DNA from: Terriglobia bacterium
Lineage (GTDB): Bacteria > Acidobacteriota > Vicinamibacteria > Vicinamibacterales > CAVVIG01
Reading direction: 5' to 3'
Assembly (NCBI GenBank): GCA_020073005.1
Contig: JAIQFX010000001.1
Location: 1 to 64,000, forward strand
Length of the DNA stretch: 64,000 nt
Shown: positions 1-8,741 of the stretch, one piece after another
Position numbering within the stretch: position 1 is the first letter of the stretch
Layout of the letters: the number at the start of each line of letters is the position of its first letter
Program-made: the position numbers and the translations under genes
Notes under the pieces: generated by a model
Seen by the model: the letters and a program-made list of their open reading frames with translations, nothing else
What the model was told of the DNA's origin: nothing
Database searches by the model: none

Positions 1-702
1 GTTCAGCCGCTGGATGATCGGATCGTCGCTCGGATCCTGGAGATGCGCGACGGGCCCGAGCGGCGTCACTTGCTGGTAGTTCGGATCCGGCGGATCGGCG
101 GCGATGCCGCCGTAATGAGCGATGATGTCGAGCTCTGTCGCTTTGCGCAGTTCACTCGGATCGCGGAGGCCGAGAGCCGCGAGGGCCTGCGCTTTGACAT
201 AGTCCATGCCTTCATCGATCGCGGTAGAGACGGCGCAGGCGAATGGGCCCGAGGCGAAGCACTCAAGGGCTGACATGACCTGCTCCATGAATTCCTGAAT
301 GTCCTCGCCCGTCTTGATGAGGGTCCAGACGTTGGCCATATCGTGCGCCTGGAGTTTGACCGCGGCGATCGCCGCGTTTGGGAGAATCGGAGTGGGACCC
401 GAAGGAATCACGACCTGAAAGGCGGGATAGAAGAACTGGTCGACCCCGGCGTCGAATTTGCCGTCCTGACAATTGTCGAACACCACCCCGTACGTGCCAG
501 TTCCGAGAAAGCCGGACGGCGCGGTGTAGGCGATCGTCTCGTCACCAAGGCCGCCGCCGCCGAACGTGAACGCCGTATTGGGTGTTCCCGCGGCGTTGAA
601 CCCTTGCGCGTAGACGCGCGTCGAGAAGAGCAGCACCGCCATCAGCGCCGAGAGGCCCACGAGGGCCAGCACACGGGCGCGGCGACGGATCGATGAAGTC
701 AT
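1..702 (-). CDS. secreted protein of unknown function, 3' end outside window
   Basis: The reading frame is open from an ATG at 702 to the window edge (234 codons, no stop), so the C-terminus is missing. The N-terminus is a classical signal peptide: several arginines, then a hydrophobic stretch (LALVGLSALMAVLLF) ending near VYAQG. The mature part has a glycine-rich segment (FGGGGLGDE) and a piece reading VVFDNCQDGKFDAGVDQFF, followed by helical sequence with Cys in LECFASGPFACAV. I recognise no family. An in-frame ATG at 711 would add MRA; no strong ribosome site separates the two. It is probably exported and may be cotranscribed with the pentapeptide-repeat gene just upstream on the same strand. 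Confidence 0.7.
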   Translation of the reverse strand, partial: MTSSIRRRARVLALVGLSALMAVLLFSTRVYAQGFNAAGTPNTAFTFGGGGLGDETIAYTAPSGFLGTGTYGVVFDNCQDGKFDAGVDQFFYPAFQVVIPSGPTPILPNAAIAAVKLQAHDMANVWTLIKTGEDIQEFMEQVMSALECFASGPFACAVSTAIDEGMDYVKAQALAALGLRDPSELRKATELDIIAHYGGIAADPPDPNYQQVTPLGPVAHLQDPSDDPIIQRLN

Positions 703-733
703 GGCTCTCATTGGGTGGCTCATTGACTGCGAG

Positions 734-1114
734 TTAGTTGCAGGGGCCGGGTTTGCCGTTCGGGCACGTCGTCCGTGCGTCTGTCTTGGCGCCGCCGAGT
801 ACCGCGCCGACCGCGCCGGTCAGATCCACCATCTCGAGATTGGCGCCGTCCAGCATCGCACCGGTCAAGTCCGCGCCACGCAGGCTCCCGCCGTAGAAAT
901 TCGCGTTCGCCAGATTCGCGTTGACGAGCTTGGCGTTGGGTGCCTGGACGGCCGCGAGGTTCGCATTGGACAGATCGCAGCCGACGCAGTCATGCGTCTT
1001 CCGGAAGTTCGCGACGTGATCGGGATTGGCGGCACTCGCGTGGCGCAGCGCGATCAAGGCGAACACGCCGCACAACACACCACTCCATCGAACGTGCCTA
1101 TGGCGATTTTTCAT
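734..1114 (-). CDS. exported pentapeptide-repeat protein
   Basis: The 126-residue protein has an N-terminal signal peptide (about residues 1-28, ending HASA-A) and then a run of A(N/D)LXX pentapeptides: CDLSNANLAAV, ANLANANF, LRGADLTGAMLDGANLEMVDL. The run gives about ten coils of a right-handed beta-helix. The entry motif HDCVGCDL, with two cysteines, is common at the start of exported pentapeptide proteins. A further Cys pair lies at the C-terminus. No enzymatic motif is present, so the role is unknown. It is followed on the same strand by the truncated secreted gene. Confidence 0.8.
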   Translation of the reverse strand: MKNRHRHVRWSGVLCGVFALIALRHASAANPDHVANFRKTHDCVGCDLSNANLAAVQAPNAKLVNANLANANFYGGSLRGADLTGAMLDGANLEMVDLTGAVGAVLGGAKTDARTTCPNGKPGPCN

Positions 1115-1278
1115 TTGGGACCTCTAGGACTACGCGGAGCTGCCTGGGGAGGCGGCGTCATCATCAACGCAACGGTGAGCAGAGTCAAACAAAAATTGCG
1201 CGCGATGACGGAATGAGGAATCGGATAACGCTGCCGTAGTTTCTCCCGCAAACGATCCGCCGCAGGTACACTGTCGGC

Positions 1279-1914
1279 GTGAAACGCACGCTCACACTCA
1301 TTGCGTCGGTCGCGGGCGCGATCATCGCGTCGAAGATTCTGCTCGAAAACGTGCTCGGCATCCGCCTCGAGCCGCTGCTCGAGCGCTGGATCGTGCACGC
1401 CGGCGGCGGGAGCGCGGCCACGATCATCGCGCTGCTCGCCGCGGATCTTTTTCTTCCCATCCCGTCGAGCCTGATCATGGTGTTGAGTGGCGTCGCGTTC
1501 GGCGTCGTGTGGGGCGCGCTTCTCTCGCTCGTGGGATCGGTCGGCGGCGAATGGCTGGGCTTCGAGCTGGTGCGCCACTACGGACGGCGCGCCTCGGCGA
1601 GAATCGTCGGCGACGTGGAAATCGATCGCCTGTCGCGCGTCTTCGCGCGGCACGGCGCCGCCGCCGTGGCCGTCACGCGCGCGCTGCCGGTCGTGATGGA
1701 AACGATGAGCGTGGTCGCCGGGCTCTCGACCATGACGCGCCGCGTGTTCCTGGTCGCGTCGCTGCTCGGCACCGCGCCAATCGTCTTCGTCTACGCGTAC
1801 GCCGGAGCCGTGTCGCGCCAGACCGGCAGCCTCGTGCCGGCGGTTGTGATGCTCGTCGCGGTCGCCGCGCTGGGGTGGGTGGTGTACAAGGCGAAGATGG
1901 AAACCGAAAACTGA
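1279..1914 (+). CDS. DedA/VTT-domain membrane protein
   Basis: The 211-residue membrane protein begins at a GTG. It has a long hydrophobic N-terminus, then the SNARE-associated/VTT (DedA) core: LFLPIPSSLIMVLSGVAFG, a glycine-rich turn (GSVGGEWLGFELVRHYGRR) and RALPVVMETMSVVAGLSTM, ending in two more membrane helices. The arginine-proline pair followed by an acidic residue matches the conserved DedA signature. Members act as lipid flippases or proton-dependent membrane homeostasis proteins; the substrate cannot be told here. Its stop codon lies inside a heptamer repeat array shared with the convergent regulator gene. Confidence 0.75.
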   Translation: MKRTLTLIASVAGAIIASKILLENVLGIRLEPLLERWIVHAGGGSAATIIALLAADLFLPIPSSLIMVLSGVAFGVVWGALLSLVGSVGGEWLGFELVRHYGRRASARIVGDVEIDRLSRVFARHGAAAVAVTRALPVVMETMSVVAGLSTMTRRVFLVASLLGTAPIVFVYAYAGAVSRQTGSLVPAVVMLVAVAALGWVVYKAKMETEN

Positions 1915-1980
1915 AAAGAGAAAACTGAGAACCGGAAGCCGTCTCTACTTTTCAGTTTTCACTTTTCTGTTTTCACTTTA
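1906..1980. repeat. 7-base tandem array between convergent genes
   Basis: The left half reads GAAAACT, GAAAAGA, GAAAACT, then GAGAACC (1906-1933). The right half (1948-1980), read on the minus strand, repeats GTGAAAA/CAGAAAA/CTGAAAA with the same 7-base step. The halves are largely complementary, so a transcript from either side can fold into a long hairpin. Both flanking stop codons (TGA at 1912 and TAA at 1978-1980, minus) lie within the repeat units. It is likely a two-way terminator. Confidence 0.75.
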
Positions 1981-3306
1981 CTCGTCCGCCGGCATCTTCT
2001 TCCGCAGCGTCGCGCGATTCACGCCGAGAATTTCCGCCGCCTTCACCTGATTGCCGTTCGTGATCGTCAGCGCCTCGCTCACGAGCGTCGTCTCGACGAG
2101 GTCCACCACGTCGTGATAGACGGACACGGACGCCGGCGATTGCACCAGGCGATCGTGCAGCGCCGTGCGCACCGCGCGGCCCAGCGCCGAATCGACGTCG
2201 GGCCGGCCCGGAAACCGGCTGTCGCTCAGGCTCTCGCCGAGATCGTCCATCGAGATGACGTCGCTGCGCGCGACGATGCACGCGCGCTTGATCACGCGCT
2301 CCAGCTCGCCGACGTTCCCGGGCCACGGATGATCCTGGAAGCGGCGGGCGACCTGATCGTCGACGCCGCGGATCGCGCGGTCGAGCTCCTCGTTGCACAG
2401 CTGAACGAAGTAGCGCACGAGAAGCGGGATGTCGGGACGGCGCTCCCTCAGCGGCGGCACGTGGATCGTGATGATGGCGAGTTCGTCGTAAAGCTCCCGG
2501 CTGAACCGGCCCGCGGCCACCTCTCCCGCGAGATCCTGCTCCGTCGTCGCCAGCACGCGGGACGTCAGGCGCGGCCCGCTCCCCTTCGAGCGGCTCGCCG
2601 CGAGCGCGTGCGCGATCTTGGCCTGCAGCGGCGCGCTCAGACGCTCCACGTGCGTCAGCTCGAGGGTGCCCGCGCCCGGCCGGAACAACGCCGTGTCCAG
2701 ATCCGCCGGCGACACCGAGCCGCTGTCGATCCGGACGCACCCGCGGTCGCGGCGCGCGCTGCTGTCGTGCACCGTGGCCACGATCAGGTGCTTCCCCGTG
2801 CCCCGCTCGCCGACGACCAGCGCCGGCACGCTGTTGGTCGCCAGCCGGCCGATCATCTTGTAGACGTCGAGCATGGCCGGCGTCTCGCCGATGAGACTGA
2901 TCGCGGGCGCCTCCTTGTCCAGCGCCGCGGCCGTCTCGCTGACGCGCTGGGACGCGAGCGCCTTGCTGATGACGGCGCGCAGCTCGTCGAGGTCCAGCGG
3001 CTTGGTGATGTAGTCGAACGCGCCCGCGCGAATCGCGTCGATCGACGTCTGGCTGGTGCCGTACGCCGTCATGATGACGACGCAGAGGCCGGGGAACCGG
3101 GACCGCAGCTGCTCGAGCGCCTGCAACCCGTCGACGCCCGGCATCCGCACGTCCATCATCACGAGATCGGGGCGGCGCTCGTCGACGAGGCGGATCGCCT
3201 CCTGCGCGCTGCTGGCCAGCCGGCACTCGTGGCCTTCGTAGGACAGGAAATGTTGAAACGCCGTCGCGATCGACTGATCGTCGTCGACGACGAGAATGTC
3301 AGCCAC
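1978..3306 (-). CDS. NtrC-family response regulator with degenerate AAA+ domain
   Basis: The chosen start is GTG at 3306 (VADILVVDDD), which gives 442 residues and overlaps the end of the kinase gene by 8 bases. The receiver domain (1-120) is intact: D8/D9, phospho-acceptor D52, T80, K102. The AAA+ region (about 135-345) is not. Walker A is GERGTGKH (166-173). The sequence passes from ALF (206-208) straight to RPGAGTLELTHV, so the GAFTGA loop that contacts sigma-54 is missing and the Walker B DE is replaced. The Fis-type helix-turn-helix (NGNQVKAAEILGVNRATLRKK, about 417-437) is complete. It therefore probably binds DNA and responds to phosphorylation but does not remodel sigma-54 holoenzyme, as known for Rhodobacter capsulatus NtrC. 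The partner is the adjacent kinase. Confidence 0.85.
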   Translation of the reverse strand: MADILVVDDDQSIATAFQHFLSYEGHECRLASSAQEAIRLVDERRPDLVMMDVRMPGVDGLQALEQLRSRFPGLCVVIMTAYGTSQTSIDAIRAGAFDYITKPLDLDELRAVISKALASQRVSETAAALDKEAPAISLIGETPAMLDVYKMIGRLATNSVPALVVGERGTGKHLIVATVHDSSARRDRGCVRIDSGSVSPADLDTALFRPGAGTLELTHVERLSAPLQAKIAHALAASRSKGSGPRLTSRVLATTEQDLAGEVAAGRFSRELYDELAIITIHVPPLRERRPDIPLLVRYFVQLCNEELDRAIRGVDDQVARRFQDHPWPGNVGELERVIKRACIVARSDVISMDDLGESLSDSRFPGRPDVDSALGRAVRTALHDRLVQSPASVSVYHDVVDLVETTLVSEALTITNGNQVKAAEILGVNRATLRKKMPADE

Positions 3307-4708
3307 GGGTGACCTCGGCGATCGGCAGCCAGAGCGACGCGCGCGTCCCGCGAGGGTGGCGCGGCGCCAGCTCGACACGCCCGCCGTGGCTCTCGACGAC
3401 GGCCTTCGCGTTCACGAGGCCGAGGCCGACGCCGTCCCGCTTCGTGGACACGAAGGGATCGAACACGCGATCGAGAATGCCGGGATCCACGCCGATCCCA
3501 TCGTCGCACACGTCGAGCTCGATGGTCGATCCGCGATCGGCCCGGCTCGTGGCGACAATCAGCGTGCCCCCGGTCGGCATCGCGTCCGCGGCATTGTTGA
3601 TGATGTTCAACAACGCCTGTTTGAGCCGGTCCGAATCCAGGGGAATGTCTGGCAGACCCTCGGCGAGGCGCGTGTCGACCTCGACCTTGCGATACGCCAG
3701 ATGCGGCCGAAGTTGCTCGAGCACGTCCTGGACCACCACGTTCAGCGACGCCGGCCGCCGGTTCAATTCGCCCGGCCGGGCGAGCTCCAGGAGATCGCGG
3801 ATCACCGACTCGACCTGCACGATATCGCGGAGGATCGCGTCGATCATCTCGTGGTTCCGGTCGTCGGCGCCGGCGGCGCCCCCTCCGCGCTGCGCGCGGA
3901 GGAGCTGCGTCTGCATTTTGATCGACGAGAGCGGGTTGCGGATGTCGTGCGCGACGCGCGCGGCGAGCAGCCCGGCCAGCCCGAGTTTTTCCGAGCGCAC
4001 GAGCGCTTCACGCGAGCGGTCGAGCCGGTCGAGCATGTCGTTGAACGCGGTCCCGAGGCGGCCGACCTCGTCGCCGCCCACCGGCGCCCGGCCGTGCACC
4101 TCGCCGCCCGAGACGTCGCGCGTGAAACGGACGAGCGCGTCGAGCGGCGCCGTCACCCTGCGCGCCACGAGCTGGCCGACGATCACCATGACGAGCAGGC
4201 TGATGACCGTGGCGACGAGCACGGTGCGGGTGACCGCGCTCGTCGCGGCCATCAGCTCGGTCGTATCCGCGACGATCGCGACGACCGTCTGCGACCGGCC
4301 CACGACGGCGCGGTACGCGGCGTCGCAGGGCACGCCCGCGCAATCGAGATGCCGCACGACGGGACGCGCCGCGGTGTCTTCCGTGAATTGACGCGCGAGG
4401 ATCGGCTGGATGACCGCGGACGCGCGCGGGCCGGCGGCCGTCGACGCGAGGATGGTGCCGTCCGGCGCGAAGGTGACGACATCGGCGCCGGTAATCGCCT
4501 TGACGCTGCCGATGATCGCCGGGTTGAGCGCGAAGTTGCTCTGGCTGACCAGCGCCGCCGCGTTGAGAATCTGCGTCTCGACGCGCGCCTGGAGCGTCCG
4601 CGTGATGACCGACAGCACGACGTACGCCGTACCGGACGTGGCGACCAGCGCGACCAGCGCGAAGGGGATGACGATCCGGTGATGCAGCCGCAGACGTCCC
4701 GGCATCAT
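3299..4708 (-). CDS. membrane sensor histidine kinase (NtrB-like)
   Basis: The 469-residue protein has transmembrane helices at about 12-33 and 160-182 bracketing a periplasmic sensor domain of about 125 residues with two cysteines (LDCAGVPCD). HAMP follows at about 182-235. The HisKA motif is ARVAHDIRNPLSSIK, with H254 as phosphorylation site. The ATPase domain has an N box (NIINNAADAM), G1 (DDGIGVDPG) and G2 (GVGLGLVNAKAVVESHGG). It should phosphorylate the overlapping downstream regulator. The ligand is unknown. It starts 4 bases after the stop of the multi-pass membrane protein gene, which suggests one transcript and possibly a joint sensing role. Confidence 0.88.
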   Translation of the reverse strand: MMPGRLRLHHRIVIPFALVALVATSGTAYVVLSVITRTLQARVETQILNAAALVSQSNFALNPAIIGSVKAITGADVVTFAPDGTILASTAAGPRASAVIQPILARQFTEDTAARPVVRHLDCAGVPCDAAYRAVVGRSQTVVAIVADTTELMAATSAVTRTVLVATVISLLVMVIVGQLVARRVTAPLDALVRFTRDVSGGEVHGRAPVGGDEVGRLGTAFNDMLDRLDRSREALVRSEKLGLAGLLAARVAHDIRNPLSSIKMQTQLLRAQRGGGAAGADDRNHEMIDAILRDIVQVESVIRDLLELARPGELNRRPASLNVVVQDVLEQLRPHLAYRKVEVDTRLAEGLPDIPLDSDRLKQALLNIINNAADAMPTGGTLIVATSRADRGSTIELDVCDDGIGVDPGILDRVFDPFVSTKRDGVGLGLVNAKAVVESHGGRVELAPRHPRGTRASLWLPIAEVTRG

Positions 4709-4712
4709 CGCG

Positions 4713-6029
4713 TCAGAAACCGACGACGTGGTGGGCGTAGGCCTCGTAGATCGCGCGGCTCGTGGCGGCGAACTCGCCCGTCACGGGCGCCAGCCCCGGC
4801 GCGTCGACGACGGCGCGGTGCTTGTTCACGATCTGCGACAGGCCGGTCCCCAGGTACTTGCTCTCCCCTTCGTAGAGATGCGCCGCGTGCTGCAGGCCGG
4901 CCTGCGAGCGCTCGAAGGCGCCGCTCATCCGCTCGAGCACCGGCGCGCGATCGAAATTGAACGCCACGTACGCGCGCAGGTCATCGAGCAGCGCGGCGAG
5001 CGGGTCGTCGTCTTTCAGCGTGGCGCGCGCGGCGGCCGCTGTCGCGTCGGCGTCTTCGCGCATCCGGCGCGCGTCGGCCACGCGCGCGAGGCCCGCCGCC
5101 CGGTAGTCCGGCAGCAGTTCCTGATGGCGCAGGAACAGCGCGTTGTGGAAGTCGTACGTGTAGTTGCGATCGAGGATGTGGTACCCGGCGAGCAATCGAT
5201 CCAGCGTGCGCGCGTACGCGGTCAGCGCCGCCGCGACCGCGTCCGGCGAGGCCGGCGGAGCCGCCGCTCGCGCCGGCACGGGACCGCGATCGAGATGGTA
5301 GTTGCTCGCCTGCTGACTCGGATCCATGAAGAAGCTCGGGCTGCCCTGATACGCGCCCGGCGCGTTCTTGTACGCCGCGTAGGTGCCGCCGGACACCGCG
5401 AGGCCCACGAGCAGCACGGCGAGCGCGAACCGCTCGCCGCGGAGCCGGCGCGCCGCCTGATCCGTGTCGCCGGCGCCGCCCCACGCGTCGTACGCGAGCA
5501 CGCCGGCAATCATGATCACCAGCGTCACGATCATCAGCGTGCCGAGGAACGCGTACGCGAGCCAGATCTCCGCCGTGAGGAGCGCCGCCGAGACGCGCAG
5601 CTTCGCCGCGCGGCCCAGGGTGCGCCGCGTCTTCTCCATGCCGTACCGCAGCGTCATGACGATGACGGCGACCGGCATCGCGAAGATCGCGGCGAGCAGC
5701 ACGTGGCACACGACCCGCATCGGAGTGATCGACAGGTTGTCGATGATCTGATCGCCCTGCGTGATGATCGGGTACAGCAGCCAGGCGAACGCCAGCGGCA
5801 GCGACGCGGCGAGCTGCCGGCTGCGATAGAGATAAATGCCGGCGACGAAAATGAACGCGAGGCCGACAACGCTGATGAACTCGCCCTGATCGATCAGGTA
5901 GTGCGCCTTGAGATCGGTCTCGGCGACGGCGAGCGCGAGAATCGTCAGCGCCAGCACGCCCGTGCTGACGAGGAGCCAGGCCGGCGGGCGTGACGCGACG
6001 CGAATCTCCGGGCCGACCGTCGACGTCAT
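4713..6029 (-). CDS. six-helix membrane protein with C-terminal soluble domain, unknown
   Basis: The start is ATG at 6029, which shares ATGA with the stop of the methyltransferase gene; this gives 438 residues. Six membrane helices are visible at about 18-36, 50-68, 73-92, 105-130, 153-178 and 201-218. A roughly 220-residue hydrophilic, mostly helical domain follows (residues 219-438), containing YHILDRNYTYDFHNALFLR. I recognise no family. Its position between an O-methyltransferase and a sensor kinase, with almost no spacing, suggests a single operon. A role in presenting a signal to the kinase is possible but speculative. Confidence 0.7.
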   Translation of the reverse strand: MTSTVGPEIRVASRPPAWLLVSTGVLALTILALAVAETDLKAHYLIDQGEFISVVGLAFIFVAGIYLYRSRQLAASLPLAFAWLLYPIITQGDQIIDNLSITPMRVVCHVLLAAIFAMPVAVIVMTLRYGMEKTRRTLGRAAKLRVSAALLTAEIWLAYAFLGTLMIVTLVIMIAGVLAYDAWGGAGDTDQAARRLRGERFALAVLLVGLAVSGGTYAAYKNAPGAYQGSPSFFMDPSQQASNYHLDRGPVPARAAAPPASPDAVAAALTAYARTLDRLLAGYHILDRNYTYDFHNALFLRHQELLPDYRAAGLARVADARRMREDADATAAAARATLKDDDPLAALLDDLRAYVAFNFDRAPVLERMSGAFERSQAGLQHAAHLYEGESKYLGTGLSQIVNKHRAVVDAPGLAPVTGEFAATSRAIYEAYAHHVVGF

Positions 6030-7039
6030 CGTTTCGTTCCGAGGACGAGCGTGTGCGGATTGGGCTTCGGCAGCTCGTTCGTCTGCACGTCGACGAAGCC
6101 GACCTCGCCCATCCAGCGGGCCATCTCGGTTCTGGCGTGCGCCGATCCTTCGGCGCTCGTCAGCATCATGTTCAGCGCGAAGTAGACGGCAAACGGCGGC
6201 GTGGTCTTGCCGTCGTCGTCGAAGAAGACGTCGCTGACGATCACGAGGCCGCCGGGGTCGAGCGCGGCGTGCGCCTTGCGGAGCAGCAGCCGGCACGAGT
6301 CCGGCGTTTCGCGGTGCATCATTCCGGACAGCAGCGCGAGGTCGTAGCCCGAGCCGAACGGCGTCTTCAGGTAATCGCCCGGCATCAGCGTCACGCGATC
6401 GGCGTAGCCGCTCGCGTCCACGAGCTCGCGCGTCACGTCGAGCACGCCGGGCACGTCGAGCACGGTCGCGGTCAGGCCGGGCGTCTGCTCCACCATGCAC
6501 ACCGAGTACGTGCCCGGCCCGCCGCCGACGTCGAGCAGACGGCGCCGGCCCTTCACGTCGATCAGATGCGGCAGCACCGAGCCGATCCCGCGCGCCCGCT
6601 CGTGCATCGCGTACACGAAGGCGCGCGTCTTGTCCTTGTCGTCGCCGAGAATCGTCTCCGGCGGCATCGGCGGACGGCCGGATCGCACGAGCGACGCGAG
6701 ATCGCCCCACGCGGGATACAGATCCTCCGCGTACTTGAACCCGTTCGCGCTGTACGCCGGGCGTCCTTTGACGAGAAACGCGTCGACGACGGGCGTGTTC
6801 CGGTATCCGCCGTTCTCGCGCGACAGCAGTCCTTCGGCGGCGCACGCTTCAAGAAGCAGACGCATCGGCTCCGTTTGCGCGCCGCAGCGCGCCGCGACGT
6901 CGCCGGCGCCGAGCGGTCCGTTCGCGAGCGTCGTGAAGACGTCGAGCTCGGCGGCGGCGAACAGCACCGCGGACGATCGGTACGCGAGCGCGAGCTGCAT
7001 CAGCAGCGCGGGATTCGGAGGACGCGGCGCCTCGGTCAT
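6026..7039 (-). CDS. SAM-dependent O-methyltransferase (two-domain class)
   Basis: The 337-residue enzyme has an N-terminal winged-helix dimerisation domain (about 15-95) and a Rossmann methyltransferase domain. The SAM motif is LLDVGGGPGTYSV (168-180) and acidic residue motif LDVPGVLD follows. The MMHRETPD segment sits where O-methyltransferases of the acetylserotonin/hydroxyneurosporene/BchU group place the catalytic His. The substrate is probably a small aromatic or hydroxylated compound and cannot be named. It heads the minus-strand operon with the membrane protein, kinase and regulator. A TAGAAT hexamer (7085-7090, minus) about 45 bases upstream of the start may be its -10 element, but no good -35 accompanies it. 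Confidence 0.82.
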   Translation of the reverse strand: MTEAPRPPNPALLMQLALAYRSSAVLFAAAELDVFTTLANGPLGAGDVAARCGAQTEPMRLLLEACAAEGLLSRENGGYRNTPVVDAFLVKGRPAYSANGFKYAEDLYPAWGDLASLVRSGRPPMPPETILGDDKDKTRAFVYAMHERARGIGSVLPHLIDVKGRRRLLDVGGGPGTYSVCMVEQTPGLTATVLDVPGVLDVTRELVDASGYADRVTLMPGDYLKTPFGSGYDLALLSGMMHRETPDSCRLLLRKAHAALDPGGLVIVSDVFFDDDGKTTPPFAVYFALNMMLTSAEGSAHARTEMARWMGEVGFVDVQTNELPKPNPHTLVLGTKR

Positions 7040-7167
7040 TCGGTCTCCATACGCGCGGAAAAAACGTGGAAAAGAAAGGGTCAGATTCTAGCATGCGGAC
7101 GCGCCGCGCCTCGTTGCCTGCGTGGGAGCTTTCGGCTAGAGTGAGTGGCTGCTTCGCGGTCGTATCG

Positions 7168-7866
7168 ATGACACCTTCACCAACGATGCTCCTGCTGTCA
7201 GTGGTGCGCGCGCGCGCGGGCGACGCCGCGGCTGACTGGGCCGGGCGCGCGGCGGCGACCGAGAGCGTCGACGCGTTCTGCAACGCCTACACCGCGGCGC
7301 CGAAACACGTCGGCCGCGCGCCGCTTGCCCTGGCTGAGTCGGAGCTGAGCCACCTGATGGCGGCGGCGCCCGACCTGCGCTGCGACCGGTGGACCGTGGA
7401 CGATGCCGCGCGCGCCGTGCTGCTGCTCTCGGCCGCGCAGCGTAACGATGCCAAAGGGGCCGAGGCGTTCGTCCGCCTCGCCATCGAATGCTACGAGCGC
7501 GGCGACGCGCGCGAACAGCAGAGCTGGCTGCGCGCCATCAGCCTGCTGCCCCAGCCCGATCGCTTCACGGCCGTGGCCGTCGACGCCTGCCGCACGAACA
7601 TCATCCCGCTGTTCGAAGCGATCGCGTGCGAGAACCCGTATCCCGCGCGCCATTTTCCCGAGCGCCAGTTCAACCAGCTCGTGCTCAAGGCGCTGTTCAA
7701 CTCGATCGCGCTCGCGCGCGTGGTCGGCCTCTCGACGCGCGTGAACCCCGATCTCTCGCGCATGGCCCGCGACTACGCGGCCGAGCGGCGGGCGGCCGCG
7801 CGGCCGGTGCCGTCCGATATCGCGATGGCGATGATCGATGACGCGAGGCAGGAGCTCACCCGATGA
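7168..7866 (+). CDS. eboA: EboA-domain protein of the Ebo metabolite-traffic cluster
   Basis: The ATG at 7168 gives 232 residues; the frame is open further upstream but would then crowd the divergent promoter region. The conserved EboA core is clear: ACRTNIIPLFEAIACENPYP followed by FPERQFNQLVLKALF and LARVVGL. EboA has no known enzymatic activity. In cyanobacteria the ebo genes are needed to move the scytonemin precursor to the periplasm. The stop overlaps the start of eboB (ATGA), so the two are translationally coupled. The identification rests on the conserved core and on the five other ebo homologues that follow. Confidence 0.88.
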   Translation: MTPSPTMLLLSVVRARAGDAAADWAGRAAATESVDAFCNAYTAAPKHVGRAPLALAESELSHLMAAAPDLRCDRWTVDDAARAVLLLSAAQRNDAKGAEAFVRLAIECYERGDAREQQSWLRAISLLPQPDRFTAVAVDACRTNIIPLFEAIACENPYPARHFPERQFNQLVLKALFNSIALARVVGLSTRVNPDLSRMARDYAAERRAAARPVPSDIAMAMIDDARQELTR

Positions 7867-8741
7867 GGATCTTCGATCCGCACATTCACATGACGTCGCG
7901 CACCACCGACGACTACGAGGCCATGGCCGCGGCCGGCATCGTCGCGATCGTCGAACCGGCGTTCTGGCTCGGGCAGCCGCGCACGACCGTCGGCAGCTTC
8001 GTCGACTACTTCAACAGCCTCGTGGGCTGGGAGCGCTTCCGCGCGTCGCAGTTCGGCATCCGCCATTTCTGCACGATGGGCCTCAACCCCAAGGAGTCGA
8101 ACAACCCGCGGCTCACCGACGAAGTGCTGGCGCTGCTGCCGCGCTTTCTCGACAAGGACGGCGTGGTCGCGATCGGCGAGATCGGCTTCGACGATCAGAC
8201 CGACGCGGAGGAGCGATCGTTTGCGCGGCAGGTGGAGCTCGCGCGCGACTTCAACCTGCCGGTGCTGATCCACACGCCGCACCGCGACAAGAAGCAGGGC
8301 ACGATCCGATCGATCGAAGTCATCCGGTCCGTCGGGTTCCCGGAGGAGCGCGTCCTCATCGATCACAACAACGAGGAGACGCTGCCCATCGTGCTCGCGA
8401 GCCGGTGCTGGGCGGGCCACACGATCTACCCGAACACGAAAATGGACGAGCAGCGCATGGCCGCGCTGGTCCAGAAATACGGCAGCGACCGCATCGTCGT
8501 GAACAGCGCCGCCGACTGGGGCATCAGCGATCCGCTGAAGGTGCCGAAGACCATCGCCGTGATGCGCGCGCACGGCGTTCCCGACGCGACGATTCAGAAG
8601 ATCGTGTGGGACAACCCGGTCGCGTTCTTCGCGCAGAGCGGACGCCTCGACCTCACCGATATCGACACTTGCGCCGCCGTCGATCGCTCGCAGAAGTTCG
8701 AAACGAACTCCGTGCTGCGCGGAGAACAGGTCGGTCGTTAG
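7863..8741 (+). CDS. eboB: TatD-like metal-dependent hydrolase EboB
   Basis: The 292-residue TIM-barrel protein of the TatD family carries the full metal-ligand set: HIH near the N-terminus (FDPHIHM), GEIGFD, LIHTPH, the IDHNNEE segment and a late Asp in NSAADWG. TatD enzymes are nucleases or amidohydrolases; the reaction of the Ebo version is not established. It is coupled to eboA by a 4-base overlap. Its TAG stop lies in the first unit of an 11-unit heptamer array that fills the gap to eboF. Confidence 0.88.
   Translation: MRIFDPHIHMTSRTTDDYEAMAAAGIVAIVEPAFWLGQPRTTVGSFVDYFNSLVGWERFRASQFGIRHFCTMGLNPKESNNPRLTDEVLALLPRFLDKDGVVAIGEIGFDDQTDAEERSFARQVELARDFNLPVLIHTPHRDKKQGTIRSIEVIRSVGFPEERVLIDHNNEETLPIVLASRCWAGHTIYPNTKMDEQRMAALVQKYGSDRIVVNSAADWGISDPLKVPKTIAVMRAHGVPDATIQKIVWDNPVAFFAQSGRLDLTDIDTCAAVDRSQKFETNSVLRGEQVGR

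Noticed and set aside
1183-1188. TTGACT box upstream of the pentapeptide-repeat gene
   Set aside because: The hexamer 17 bases downstream is GATGAT, a poor -10, so I do not call a promoter.
7085-7113. Promoter for the O-methyltransferase operon
   Set aside because: TAGAAT is present at 7085-7090 (minus) but no acceptable -35 lies 16-18 bases upstream; kept only as a remark.
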